From: Rhizobium sp. Q54
GTDB taxonomy: Bacteria > Pseudomonadota > Alphaproteobacteria > Rhizobiales > Xanthobacteraceae
Length of the DNA: 50,521 bases
Direction: 5' to 3'
Assembly: GCA_945870035.1 (NCBI GenBank)
Contig: CAMBQQ010000017.1
Location: forward strand, 1 to 50,521
Positions 1-7,791 of this stretch are shown in pieces. The notes below the pieces were generated by a model. It saw nothing but the letters and a program-made list of their open reading frames with translations, did no database searches and was not told the DNA's origin. A program made the translations under genes and the position numbers. How positions within the stretch are numbered: the stretch's first letter is position 1; each line of letters begins with the position of its first letter.

Positions 1-85
1 CCACCGGCCGACCCTGCGCCATCAACACATCGACCTGCCGAAGCTTCGCAACGATCTCTTCCGCCGTATGTCTCTTCCTCGCCAT
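1..85 (-). CDS. IS3-family transposase OrfA, N-terminal fragment
   Basis: Only the first 28 codons are inside the window. The peptide begins MARKRHTAEEIVAKLRQVDV and continues LMAQGRPV. This is the characteristic start of the OrfA helix-turn-helix protein of IS3-type elements, which binds the element's ends and is normally fused to the OrfB DDE integrase by programmed frameshifting. The ATG at 85 is preceded by a GGAGG Shine-Dalgarno sequence. Truncation here is only the window edge; completeness is unknown. Confidence 0.8.
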   Translation of the reverse strand, partial: MARKRHTAEEIVAKLRQVDVLMAQGRPV

Positions 86-148
86 TGATCCAATCCTCCA
101 TGGTCAAAACCATACTTCAGGGAGGACCACTTCAAAGGGGGCAGATCA
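1..148 (-). mobile_element. IS3-family insertion sequence, upstream end only
   Basis: The terminal sequence TGATCTGCCCCC, read on the minus strand from base 148, resembles the left ends of rhizobial IS3-family elements. A leader and the start of orfA follow it within about 65 bases, as usual for this family. The rest of the element, including the orfB integrase, lies beyond the left edge. The family call rests on the OrfA N-terminus and the end sequence together. The exact subgroup cannot be told from 148 bases. Confidence 0.75.
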
Positions 149-410
149 ATCATCGAAGGCCCGGCCGGGGCCGGGAAATGGATCGTCACGTCCGGCAATG
201 ACGGCAAGGCGGTGAGGACTCGGCCGCGCAGCCTCAAGGGCGCTATCGCGTTCCGCTGGCCGCCTGGGCGGGGATGGGCGTCGCTGGGGGCGAACAGAGA
301 GCGCGAGAGGGGGGAGTTGGCTCATCGCAAGGCCCCGCAAATCGCGCCCAAAACGGCGACTTGGCGAACCGTGGCGAATTGATATCTAAGATGTTGATAA
401 TAAAGAAGTT

Positions 411-485
411 TGGCTCCCGAGGCTGGGATCGAACCAGCGACATTTCGATTAACAGTCGAACGCTCTACCGCTGAGCTACTCGGGA
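411..485 (-). tRNA. tRNA-Asn (anticodon GTT)
   Basis: Read on the minus strand, the gene starts TCCCGAGTAGCTCAGC and ends CTCGGGA-G-CCA. The 7-bp acceptor stem is perfect, the D arm is GCTCAGCGGTAGAGC, and the anticodon arm is CGACTGTTAATCG with anticodon GTT. The T arm GCTGGTTCGATCCCAGC follows. The CCA is encoded (411-413). The flanks (149-410 and 486-573) show no convincing gene. Confidence 0.96.
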
Positions 486-573
486 ACAGTCTCATCGCCT
501 AACGCAACGGGCCTATAACAAAGCAAACCCGCTTTGCAAACCCCGAAGGTTAAGCCGCCAAAAGGCGCGAAGG

Positions 574-618
574 TTGGAGGCCACGCCCGGAATCGAACCG
601 GGGTGCAAGGATTTGCAG
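574..618. repeat. Distal attachment site: duplicated 3' half of tRNA-Cys
   Basis: The 45 bases are identical to 10286-10330 inside the intact tRNA-Cys. Identity begins one base outside the encoded CCA and stops in the anticodon loop, immediately after TTTGCAG. Tyrosine recombinases commonly cross over in tRNA anticodon loops, so this is the displaced end of the original tRNA gene and marks the outer boundary of the element. The copy lacks the tRNA 5' half and cannot encode a tRNA. Confidence 0.93.
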
Positions 619-761
619 CCGAGAAATCAGTACACCCGCAAGTCCTTGGCGCTGACTGACTTCCCTCACGCCATCAAAATAACATAAGGAATTTAGTGGT
701 TTTTCGTTGACGTTCAAGGAAAGCAACGGCAATGTCAGGCACGTCGTGACACGCAATGACG

Positions 762-777
762 CTGACTAAACACTGAC
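762..777 (+). repeat. Candidate integrase arm-type site, left arm
   Basis: CTGACTAAACACTGAC recurs with one mismatch at 10224-10239, in the opposite arm of the element and in the same orientation. Each copy contains two CTGAC half-units 11 bp apart. A further CTGACTGAC lies nearby at 652-660. Position inside both ends and next to the int gene suggests binding by the integrase N-terminal domain. This is inferred from position and repetition only. Confidence 0.45.
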
Positions 778-815
778 GTGAAATGTAGCGCGTCGGTCCT
801 GCCGGGGAAAAGCCT

Positions 816-2270
816 ATGAAAAGCCAGCAAAAGCGCAAGCAAGGCAGCGGGGACCGGCTGCATAAGATCAATGCGCTGGCCATGCGGGGAGCGACCGAGG
901 GCGAGCGCAGCGCCGCTACGGCGGCGGGTGCGCGCATCCAAGCACGCGAATTGCGCGAGATTGCCGAAATAATTGGGGCTGATTCGCCGGAGAAGCCGAA
1001 AAAGGCCAAGAGGGGAGTACGCCTGAGCGCCGACGTCGTCCGCAAGCAGGTAGCACCCGCGAAGGGGGCCGTGACCTTTTGGGATGACGACCTAAAGGCG
1101 GCGGGCTTCGGAATTCGTATCTACGCCAGCGGCAGCCGGTCCTTTTTCATCAACTACCGCATTGACGGCCGGGAAAAGCGCCACACCATCGGTAGCTTTC
1201 CGCTATGGACCGTTGAGGCCGCGCGGGAGAAGGCCAAGGAGTTGCGCCGGGACGTCGATAGCGGTGTTGATCCTGCCGCCAAGAAGCAGGAGCGCCGGGA
1301 CGCTCCGACCGTGGGCGACCTGATTGACCGCTACACTGCCGACCATCTGCCCCAAAAAAAATGCAGCGAGCAGAACAAAAAAGCCGAAAAAAAGATGCTT
1401 GAAATTATCGGCCACATTCTCGGGAAGAACGAGAAGGTGACCGACATTCACAATGGTGACATTCAGGAAATGCACCGCAAGCTGACTGAATCAAACGGAC
1501 CTATCGGCGCAAATCGAATCCTGTCGTGCTGTAGCAAAATGTTCTCGCTGGCGTGCATCGCCAAGATCGGCGAACGCCAGCCGTGGCGCAATCAGGCCGA
1601 GGGAAATCCGTGCCGGGGCACCCCGCGCAATCCTGAGAATCAGCGCGAACGATTTTATAGTGAGCAGGAACTAGAGCGGATCGTCGAAGCCTTGGAGAGC
1701 TATCCCGGCGTCGGCGCTGACGTGATCCGCCTTGTTATGCTGACCGGATGCAGGCCGTCCGAGGCGCGGCTGGCGCGCTGGTCTGAATTCGATCACAAGC
1801 CGGGATTTTGGATCAAGCCTTCGGCTCATACGAAGCAAAAAAAGCGCCATGAAATTTCGCTCGCACCCGAAGCCGTTGATCTGATCGAGAGCATCCGCAA
1901 GAAGCGCAACAGCAAGAAGCTCAAAGTTACCCATAAGAACAGTGAGCATGTTTTCCCTGGCGACAAACCCGGTAAGCCGATCCAGACGCTTCATCATGTC
2001 TGGAAGCACGTCATGGAACACGCCAAGCTGGCACCCGACGAAGATGGAAATTCGGCGCGGCCATACGACCTACGGCATACCTTCGCAACGGTCGGTGCGG
2101 GCGGTGGAGTGAGCTTGCCAATTCTTGGTCGACTACTCGGTCACACCCAAGCGCGAACGACGCAACGATATGCACACATTGACAAGGAGCCGCTGCGCAA
2201 AGCCGCAGAAATGATTGCCGCCGCTATCGCGAAGGCAGGGAAGGGCACCGCCGAAACGGTGCCATCGTGA
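816..2270 (+). CDS. int: Tyrosine-type site-specific integrase
   Basis: This 484-residue tyrosine recombinase would integrate and excise the element at tRNA-Cys. Residues about 66-160 form a DUF4102-type arm-binding domain (ADVVRKQVAP ... GSFPLWTVEAAREKA), about 165-265 the core-binding domain, and 280-465 the catalytic domain. Visible catalytic residues are R313 (GCRPSEAR), a likely K340, R420 in YDLRH, H443 (LLGHT) and nucleophile Y452 (RYAHI). The position usually held by the first His of HxxR is Tyr417, a substitution seen in some integrases of this group. The N-terminus has about 65 extra, highly charged residues before the arm-binding domain, so translation could start further downstream. 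The gene lies at the end of the element away from the intact tRNA. Confidence 0.95.
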   Translation: MKSQQKRKQGSGDRLHKINALAMRGATEGERSAATAAGARIQARELREIAEIIGADSPEKPKKAKRGVRLSADVVRKQVAPAKGAVTFWDDDLKAAGFGIRIYASGSRSFFINYRIDGREKRHTIGSFPLWTVEAAREKAKELRRDVDSGVDPAAKKQERRDAPTVGDLIDRYTADHLPQKKCSEQNKKAEKKMLEIIGHILGKNEKVTDIHNGDIQEMHRKLTESNGPIGANRILSCCSKMFSLACIAKIGERQPWRNQAEGNPCRGTPRNPENQRERFYSEQELERIVEALESYPGVGADVIRLVMLTGCRPSEARLARWSEFDHKPGFWIKPSAHTKQKKRHEISLAPEAVDLIESIRKKRNSKKLKVTHKNSEHVFPGDKPGKPIQTLHHVWKHVMEHAKLAPDEDGNSARPYDLRHTFATVGAGGGVSLPILGRLLGHTQARTTQRYAHIDKEPLRKAAEMIAAAIAKAGKGTAETVPS

Positions 2271-2668
2271 AAGACCTGATCTCATATCGGAGCGTTGAGG
2301 AGGCGCGCACTGGCGATTTTTCTCGGCTCGCCATTCGGCTCCGTCACAACGTCAAATTATCTGACGATGAACGCAAATTTCTTGCTGATTTTTTAGAAGG
2401 GAAGGTCAAGCCGCGTCGGCTGAAGAACGGCATGACGGCGGCCGATCAAGAATTGATTTTGCAGACTGTTTTGTTTCTGGGTGCGACCGATCCAAATCAC
2501 TCAATGGAATCTGCCGTCACTCATGTGAGCAAGCGTTTTAAAGTTTCCCGGAGTTACGTTTTCAAATTGCTGGCCAAAACTGATCGTGAGCGACTTGAGT
2601 GGGCAAAGGGTTCCGCGGCCGCGCTCGCGCACATCGGAGTCAAAATTAAGTTAGTCCGCAAAACCTGA
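2267..2668 (+). CDS. Small HTH-like protein translationally coupled to integrase
   Basis: A 133-residue protein starting with GTG, whose start overlaps the integrase stop (GTGA). That overlap suggests translational coupling. The family is not recognised. Residues about 85-105 (VSKRFKVSRSYVFKLLAK) look like a helix-turn-helix, so a DNA-binding regulator of the element is possible. A central basic stretch (KVKPRRLKNG) is also visible. GC content is lower than in the chromosomal genes, in keeping with mobile DNA. The function is not known. Confidence 0.75.
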   Translation: MKDLISYRSVEEARTGDFSRLAIRLRHNVKLSDDERKFLADFLEGKVKPRRLKNGMTAADQELILQTVLFLGATDPNHSMESAVTHVSKRFKVSRSYVFKLLAKTDRERLEWAKGSAAALAHIGVKIKLVRKT

Positions 2669-2718
2669 GACTTTCGTGGACCGTCATTTGCTGGCGTGTC
2701 GGAAGATCGCGGCTCTAT

Positions 2719-2747
2719 CCTGCAAACAACTACAAAATGATTGCAGG
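2719..2747. promoter_or_regulatory. Inverted repeat overlapping the Shine-Dalgarno of the AlpA-like gene
   Basis: CCTGCAA (2719-2725) and TTGCAGG (2741-2747) form a perfect 7-bp inverted repeat separated by 15 AT-rich bases. The right arm includes part of the ribosome-binding site (AGGAGA, 2745-2750) of the gene starting at 2755. It could be an operator for a dimeric regulator, or an RNA hairpin that hides the ribosome-binding site. Either would control the AlpA-like gene and primase. Neither is shown. Confidence 0.45.
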
Positions 2748-2754
2748 AGATAGC

Positions 2755-2970
2755 ATGTCACAACTACTCGACGACTATATCAGCGAACACAAAGCCGCCG
2801 TTCAGTTAAGTCAGACCGTCCGAACATTGCGGTCATGGCGTCAGCGCGGCGAAGGCCCCGTGTGGGTCAAGATCGGGCGGCTCGTTTATTATCCCCAAAG
2901 CGGAATTCCGGCGTGGTTGAAAAGCCTCGAACAGAAGCCGGTTCGCACCCGCTCGCGCCGCGTTGCGTGA
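2755..2970 (+). CDS. AlpA/excisionase-like helix-turn-helix protein
   Basis: This 71-residue protein has the layout of small MerR/AlpA-type DNA-binding domains of mobile elements: KAAVQLSQTVRTLRSWRQRGEGP followed by the wing VWVKIGRLVYYP. Such proteins act as excisionases or activate integrase expression in P4-like elements. The start at 2755 has AGGAGA five bases upstream; an in-frame ATG at 2737 lacks a comparable site. The tail is very basic. The primase gene begins three bases after its stop, so the two are probably co-transcribed. The inverted repeat at 2719-2747 may be its own operator. Confidence 0.8.
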   Translation: MSQLLDDYISEHKAAVQLSQTVRTLRSWRQRGEGPVWVKIGRLVYYPQSGIPAWLKSLEQKPVRTRSRRVA

Positions 2971-2973
2971 CGC

Positions 2974-4356
2974 ATGGGCACCGACGCCGACGACGCCAAA
3001 GTGGTCGCGTTCGACCCCAAGCGCACCGAGGATTCACGGCCGCCGGCATTCAGTGACGAGTCGCTGGCGCTGCGCTTCGCAGAACTGCACGCCGAGGATC
3101 TGCGATACGTCGCAGCGTGGAACAAGTGGTTGATCTGGGACGGCGCGCGCTGGGGATTTGACGAGACAATGGAGGCCTACAGCCTGGTGCGGAAAGTTTG
3201 CCGCTTCGCCGCCGGCCAGTGCAACAAGCCGAAGCTCGCCTCGGCGCTGGCGAGCGCCAAGACCGTCGCCGCCGTCGCCAACCTGTCGCGCTCCGATCGG
3301 CGCCTCGCCGCAACCGTCGATCAATGGGACACCGATCCCTGGGCGCTATGCACTCCTAGCGGCGTCATCGACTTGCGCACCGGCAAGCAGCGCCCGGCGA
3401 GACCTCTGGACCACTTTACCAAACTCACCAGCATCGCGCCGAACGATAAATGTCCCACGCCGACTTGGCGCGCCTTCCTCGAGCGGATTACTAACGGCGA
3501 CGCTGAGCTAGTCGGCTTTTTGCAGCGCGTGGCCGGCTACGCATTAACCGGCTCGACGCGAGAGCACGCGCTATTCTTTCTGCACGGCGTAGGCGCGAAC
3601 GGAAAATCGACCTTCCTCAACGCGATCACCGGCATCATCGGCGATTACCATACCGCAGCGGCCATTGAGACGTTTACGGCTTCCACTCAAGAGCGCCACT
3701 CGACAGACTTGGCCGGCCTTCGCGGCGCGCGCCTCGTGACCAGCGTCGAAACCGAAGAGGGCCGCAGGTGGGCCGAGGCGAAGATCAAGGCGCTCACCGG
3801 CGGCGACAAGATCGCGGCGCGCTTCATGCGGCAAGATTTTTTCGAGTTTGTTCCGACTTTCAAATTGGTCATCGCCGGAAATCATAAGCCCGGTCTGAGA
3901 TCGGTGGACGAGGCGATCCGGCGCCGTTTTCATCTCGTCCCTTTCGACGTGACAATCCCGCCGGCCGAGCGCGACAACAATCTCGGCGAACGACTGCGGG
4001 CCGAGGGACCTGGTATCATGGCCTGGATGATCGCCGGCTGCGTGGAATGGCAGGCATGCGGCCTAGCACCCCCGGATGCCGTCACGCGCGCCACCGCAGC
4101 TTATTTGGAGGCCGAGGACGCCTTCGCCGCGTGGATGGACGAAATCGGCACCCGCGACGCAGAAGCGTGGCAAACGACCAAGATGCTGTTCACCTCGTGG
4201 AAAAACTGGGCCGACAATGCCGGCGAGCACGCCGGGACGATGAAAAGGTTCACGCAGAACCTTGAGACGCGCGGCCTCACGCCGGAACGCAAGACCCACG
4301 CTCGAGGTTTCCGCGGCTTCCGCATCTGCACTGACCTCTCTGGTGGGCCAAAATGA
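2974..4356 (+). CDS. P4-type primase / superfamily 3 helicase
   Basis: This 460-residue phage/plasmid replication protein would unwind, and perhaps prime, the excised element. Residues about 110-200 match the D5 N-terminal-like region. The SF3 ATPase core follows: Walker A GVGANGKST at 205-213, a Walker B-like LVTSVETEE at 254-262, the sensor asparagine in VIAGNHKP (N303), and a putative arginine finger in EAIRRRF (about 314-319). The C-terminal region (about 365-455) resembles the winged-helix end of the family. No clear archaeo-eukaryotic primase or Toprim domain precedes it, so it is shorter than full P4 alpha-type proteins and may act only as a helicase. An autonomous replication step fits either a satellite or a temperate phage. 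Confidence 0.9.
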   Translation: MGTDADDAKVVAFDPKRTEDSRPPAFSDESLALRFAELHAEDLRYVAAWNKWLIWDGARWGFDETMEAYSLVRKVCRFAAGQCNKPKLASALASAKTVAAVANLSRSDRRLAATVDQWDTDPWALCTPSGVIDLRTGKQRPARPLDHFTKLTSIAPNDKCPTPTWRAFLERITNGDAELVGFLQRVAGYALTGSTREHALFFLHGVGANGKSTFLNAITGIIGDYHTAAAIETFTASTQERHSTDLAGLRGARLVTSVETEEGRRWAEAKIKALTGGDKIAARFMRQDFFEFVPTFKLVIAGNHKPGLRSVDEAIRRRFHLVPFDVTIPPAERDNNLGERLRAEGPGIMAWMIAGCVEWQACGLAPPDAVTRATAAYLEAEDAFAAWMDEIGTRDAEAWQTTKMLFTSWKNWADNAGEHAGTMKRFTQNLETRGLTPERKTHARGFRGFRICTDLSGGPK

Positions 4357-4688
4357 CCACCGCAAATCCCCAGCAAATCAGTATGAATGACGCGTCTGAC
4401 ACCAAATCCGATTATCCACGTATCGCGCGCGCGCGTGGCGTCCATAAGAAGGGCTGCCGTCATAAGCGTCATAGTCTCGGAGGTGAAAGGGCGCACCCGC
4501 GCGCCCACGCCAATGCGGGCGGTTTTTTCGCGGTGCGATCATGCTGATTTTGTCTTTCCGAGGATGCTTAATCCTTGCACGCCACCGCAAAAAACAACTG
4601 CAAACGTTTAACTTAATTTCTGTATTGGAATAAGCGTCAACGTAAAGTCAGCACTTAACGCCCGCCGTGAGGCGCGCGAGGCCCTGAA
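4357..4688. other. Primase-terminase spacer without a convincing gene
   Basis: This 332-base gap has a terminator-like hairpin at 4502-4528 and, after it, an AT-rich stretch (about 4590-4660) that could hold the promoter for the terminase operon. A 64-codon frame beginning at the primase stop (ATGA, 4353-4547) runs straight through the terminator and resembles no known protein, so it is not called as a gene. A replication origin is possible here but no iterons are visible. Confidence 0.5.
4502..4528 (+). terminator. Probable intrinsic terminator after the primase gene
   Basis: A short CGCCC/GGGCG stem (4502-4506 with 4517-4521) is followed by G and six Ts (4523-4528). An alternative pairing CCCGC/GCGGG (4496-4500 with 4515-4519) is also possible. 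It separates the int-primase block from the terminase block. Confidence 0.5.
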
Positions 4689-5003
4689 ATGGAAAGAGAT
4701 GCCCCCCGGATTGATCCGCTTGCGCGGCGCATTGCGCATCTTCGGAAAGCCTACGCCCGCGGCCTTGGCCACAAGCCATCAACGTTGCAGGCCGCGGCGA
4801 TCGACCGGGCGGCGCGGTTGACGGCCTTGGCCGAGCAGGCGGCGGCCGACCCTCAATCCACGTCGAACGACGTGGTTAGGCTGGACGGCCAGGCGGCGCG
4901 GGCCAGGCGCGACATGGCGGCAGAGCTCGGCGCCAAGTCGGAGCCCGTCGAGACGTTGCAGGATTACGTCCGAAGCCGCGCCAAGGCGCAGGCCACCGCA
5001 TGA
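4689..5003 (+). CDS. Putative small terminase subunit / terminase-associated protein
   Basis: A 104-residue, helix-rich, Arg/Ala-rich protein located directly upstream of the large terminase, with an ATGA overlap at 5000-5003. It contains LRKAYARGLGHKPSTLQAAAIDRAARLTALAE, a segment type often found in proteins preceding terminase genes in alphaproteobacterial prophages. Small terminase subunits recognise the packaging site and present DNA to the large subunit. The assignment rests on position, size and helical character; no HTH is obvious. It might instead be an unrelated conserved phage protein. Confidence 0.6.
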   Translation: MERDAPRIDPLARRIAHLRKAYARGLGHKPSTLQAAAIDRAARLTALAEQAAADPQSTSNDVVRLDGQAARARRDMAAELGAKSEPVETLQDYVRSRAKAQATA

Positions 5004-6526
5004 CCAAGCCGGCCGCCGCTCACCATGTGCCAAGCATCATCGAGACGATGAGCGACGAGCGGTTGTTCCTGCCTTGGTTTGACGGCGCGAGCTGGAGCGC
5101 CTGGCGTATAGTGCTGAAGGCGATGAACGGCCTGCCGATGAGCAGGGCTGAGGCGGCCACGTTCCGCACCCTGGCAGACCGCGACCCGCCCAAGAAGCCG
5201 GCGCGGGAGGTGTGGCTCGTCTGTGGCCGTCGTGCCGGCAAGGACAGCGTGGCCTCGCTGGTTGGCGCACATTGCGCGGCGTTCTTCGATCCGCGCGGCC
5301 GGTTGCGTCGTGGCGAGCGTGCGGTGGTGCAGTGTCTGGCCGTCGACCGCGATCAGGCCAAGATAGTGCTCGGCTACATCAAGAGCTACTTCGCCGACAT
5401 CCCGTACTTGAAACGTATGGTGCTGAACGAGACGGCGAACGGCCTGGAACTCAACAATAGCGTAGATATCGTCGTGGCGACGAATGATTACCGGGCCGTG
5501 CGCGGGCGGGCGATCTTGCTGAGCATTTTGGATGAGGTGAGTTTCTGGCGTGATGAGCGATCGGCGTCGCCGGATACGGAAGTGTACGGCGCGATCAAGC
5601 CGGGCCTAATGACGGTCAATGGCACGATCATCGGCATCAGCTCGCCGCACCGCAAGGCCGGGCTGCTGTACGAGAAGTGGCGGGAGCATTACGGCCAGGA
5701 CGGCGACGTGCTGGTGATCCGCGCGCCGTCGATGAAGCTCAATCCGCAGCTTGACGCAAAGGAGATTGCCGCCGAGCTGGAGAAAGACCCGGCCAAGGCT
5801 GGCGCCGATTGGCTGGCGGCGTGGCGCGACGATCTAGCGACGTTCATTTCACGCGAGTTGATCGAAGCCGCGGTCGACAACGGCGTGACGGTACGACCGC
5901 GCGTCCCCAACGTCCGCTATCACTGCATGATTGATCCGAGCGGCGGCGTGGGGGATTCGATGACCTTAGGAATTTCCCACCGTGAGAATGATCTTGTGAT
6001 CTTGGATTGCGTGGTCGAGCGTCCCGCGCCCTTCCAGGCGCAGGCGGTTGTCCGAGAATTCGCAGCCACCATGCGGGAATACGGTTTGAGCGTCTGCACA
6101 TCCGATAGGTACGCGGCATCGTGGGTGTCGCAATCGTTCGCCGCTGTGGGGATCACGCTCCATCACAGTGCGCGGGATCGCTCCGAAATCTATTCGGATG
6201 TGCTGCCGATCTTCACAAGCGGCAGAGCCCGGCTGCTCGATAACAAGAAGCTGATCTCTCAGTTCGCGGCTTTGGAGCGAAAGACGACGGCGACCCGGGA
6301 CAAAATTGATCATCCCGAACACGGCGGCCACGATGACGTCTGCAACAGTGCGGCGGGAAGCCTTGTGCTTGCGAACGATCGCCGGAACGAAGGCCTCATC
6401 GCCACGCCGATCATCATCGGCAGCAACGGGGCGGCACCGCATCTGGGCGGAGGATTCGCGGATCCGTTCGCGGGCGTCGGTGGAGCGGTCGCGTGGGAAT
6501 CTTTCGATCACCCGAAACTGCAATGA
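5000..6526 (+). CDS. terL: Phage terminase large subunit
   Basis: This 508-residue protein has both halves of a packaging motor. In the N-terminal ATPase, Walker A is GRRAGKDS at 76-83, Walker B is ILLSILDEV (D178, E179), and the coupling motif is GISSPHRK near 212-219. The C-terminal RNaseH-like nuclease shows acidic positions in MIDPSGG (about 308-314), SDRYAA (about 370) and HGGHDD (about 435). The length is normal for the family, so it looks intact. The gene is coupled to the upstream small terminase candidate. What is odd is the context: portal, protease and capsid genes, which usually follow terL, are not found. Confidence 0.93.
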   Translation: MTKPAAAHHVPSIIETMSDERLFLPWFDGASWSAWRIVLKAMNGLPMSRAEAATFRTLADRDPPKKPAREVWLVCGRRAGKDSVASLVGAHCAAFFDPRGRLRRGERAVVQCLAVDRDQAKIVLGYIKSYFADIPYLKRMVLNETANGLELNNSVDIVVATNDYRAVRGRAILLSILDEVSFWRDERSASPDTEVYGAIKPGLMTVNGTIIGISSPHRKAGLLYEKWREHYGQDGDVLVIRAPSMKLNPQLDAKEIAAELEKDPAKAGADWLAAWRDDLATFISRELIEAAVDNGVTVRPRVPNVRYHCMIDPSGGVGDSMTLGISHRENDLVILDCVVERPAPFQAQAVVREFAATMREYGLSVCTSDRYAASWVSQSFAAVGITLHHSARDRSEIYSDVLPIFTSGRARLLDNKKLISQFAALERKTTATRDKIDHPEHGGHDDVCNSAAGSLVLANDRRNEGLIATPIIIGSNGAAPHLGGGFADPFAGVGGAVAWESFDHPKLQ

Positions 6527-6539
6527 AAGGGAACTACCG

Positions 6540-7007
6540 ATGAACGCCGCCGCAAAAGACCAGAAGGCCGTCAATGAGATGGTCGCCGCCCCCCACGAAA
6601 AATGGATTCTTATCGTGCGGCGCCGGCTGCGCGCGAACGACACAGTTTACGATGTTGGCTGCTCAATCGAGCCCGCAGCCTTGGGAAAGAACTATCAGGC
6701 ATTGCTCGACGCGCGATTCGTGATGTGGCAGCCGGGCCAAGTCGGCAACGCCAAGCCGCGCGCGGCACCACCGACTTCACCGCCGCAGGCACCGAACCCG
6801 CCAATCGTCATCGTCCCCGACCTCGATCCGGTGTCGAGCTGGAAGAAAAGCGTCGCTGCGATGACGAAGCTTATGGGAGGTGACCAATCGCGCGCCCGCT
6901 CTTGGATGCTTACTGACGATAAGGCGAGCAGACTGTATCAGCGCGCGGCGCGCATTTCCGCCCTTCGCGGTGCGCCCTTCAGGCGCGTCGTGGCAAAAGA
7001 TTTATAG
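6540..7007 (+). CDS. Phage-like protein of unknown function
   Basis: A 155-residue protein starting at the ATG at 6540, 13 bases after the terL stop, with a GGGA ribosome-binding site. Residues about 18-60 (KWILIVRRRLRANDTVYDVGCSIEPAALGKNYQALLDARFVMWQP) suggest a small folded domain. A Pro-rich linker (about 70-95) and a charged C-terminal part follow. It is far too short for a portal protein and shows no known catalytic motif. By position it may assist packaging or capsid use. The role is not known. Confidence 0.75.
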   Translation: MNAAAKDQKAVNEMVAAPHEKWILIVRRRLRANDTVYDVGCSIEPAALGKNYQALLDARFVMWQPGQVGNAKPRAAPPTSPPQAPNPPIVIVPDLDPVSSWKKSVAAMTKLMGGDQSRARSWMLTDDKASRLYQRAARISALRGAPFRRVVAKDL

Positions 7008-7019
7008 GAGTAGAGCCCG

Positions 7020-7619
7020 ATGGCAAAAACATTCCGCCTGAGCAACCTATCGATCGACGAAGTTTCATCCGTCGATAAATCGGCGGGCGAAGGCACCACT
7101 GTCGTGCTCATGAAGCGCGACACTACCGACGACAGCCAGGAGACCGACATGAACACCGACGCCATCTCGAAAGCGGCGAAGCTCGACGAGCGCGCGCTGC
7201 TCGACTTTGCCAAAAGTGGCAGTCTCGACAAACCCATTCTTTATGAGCTCATCAACCTACGGGCACAGCAGCAACGCCAGCACGGCGACAGCCGGCAGCA
7301 AGCGTTCGTCAATTTCATCGAGCGCGATCCGCTCGGCGTTGATCTCTATAAAATTTACCGGGAGGCGCGCGGTGCAGTCGCCAAGGCCGGACCACATGTG
7401 ACCGCTGCGGATCCCTCGCCCCCGCACCGCGGGGACGAGGCGGACGATCCTTTGACGAAGCTGCGCGCGCTGGCCGAACAGTTCCGGCAGACGCCGGCCG
7501 GAAAAAGCATGACGAAAGAACAAGCGTTCGCGCACGTCGCTGCCACGCCGGAAGGACGCCCGTTATTCGCGGCAAGCAACGCCGCGAATCTTCGCAAGCA
7601 GTTTGCGCTCACCGGCTAG
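7020..7619 (+). CDS. Phage-like protein with XkdF-type N-terminal motif
   Basis: This 199-residue protein starts 12 bases after the previous stop, with GGAG nearby. Its beginning (LSNLSIDEVSSVDKSAGEGT then TVVLMKR) resembles the 'IDEVSLVDKPANPG' segment found at the start of XkdF-like putative prohead proteases and related phage proteins. The remainder is helical and charged, with no protease catalytic triad visible, and it ends with QAFAHVAATPEGRPLFAASN. It could be a relic or a minor head-related protein. It closes the plus-strand operon before the terminator at 7747. Confidence 0.7.
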   Translation: MAKTFRLSNLSIDEVSSVDKSAGEGTTVVLMKRDTTDDSQETDMNTDAISKAAKLDERALLDFAKSGSLDKPILYELINLRAQQQRQHGDSRQQAFVNFIERDPLGVDLYKIYREARGAVAKAGPHVTAADPSPPHRGDEADDPLTKLRALAEQFRQTPAGKSMTKEQAFAHVAATPEGRPLFAASNAANLRKQFALTG

Positions 7620-7633
7620 CGCGAGTTTCAATT

Positions 7634-7687
7634 GCTGGCCGGCAATCTCGGTGCCGAGGCGCCAAGGTACAAAACCAGCCGGCCAGC
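7634..7687. repeat. Spaced inverted repeat after the phage operon
   Basis: GCTGGCCGG (7634-7642) and CCGGCCAGC (7679-7687) form a perfect 9-bp inverted repeat with a 36-base spacer, just downstream of the last phage-like gene. No function is shown. It may be part of an extended transcript end or a protein-binding site. Confidence 0.4.
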
Positions 7688-7746
7688 GACAGCGGCGCGC
7701 CCAACTAGCGTCCTAGGCGGGGCGCGATCGGGTGGCGCGCTGGACG

Positions 7747-7784
7747 GCGGCGCCGTTGCTCCGTGGTGACGGCGCCGCTCTTTT
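7747..7784 (+). terminator. Strong intrinsic terminator of the terminase operon
   Basis: A perfect 10-bp stem, GCGGCGCCGT (7747-7756) with ACGGCGCCGC (7769-7778), has a 12-base loop and is followed by TCTTTT. It points in the plus direction and separates the phage-like operon from the convergent minus-strand genes, whose last stop is at 7792. Confidence 0.85.
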
Positions 7785-7791
7785 CGTCGAG

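Noticed and set aside
146..340. Open minus-strand frame between the IS3 end and tRNA-Asn
   Set aside because: Arg/Pro-rich translation typical of high-GC non-coding DNA, with no ribosome-binding site or homology.
4353..4547. 64-codon frame overlapping the primase stop (ATGA)
   Set aside because: It runs through a terminator-like hairpin with a T tract, is of odd composition and resembles nothing known.
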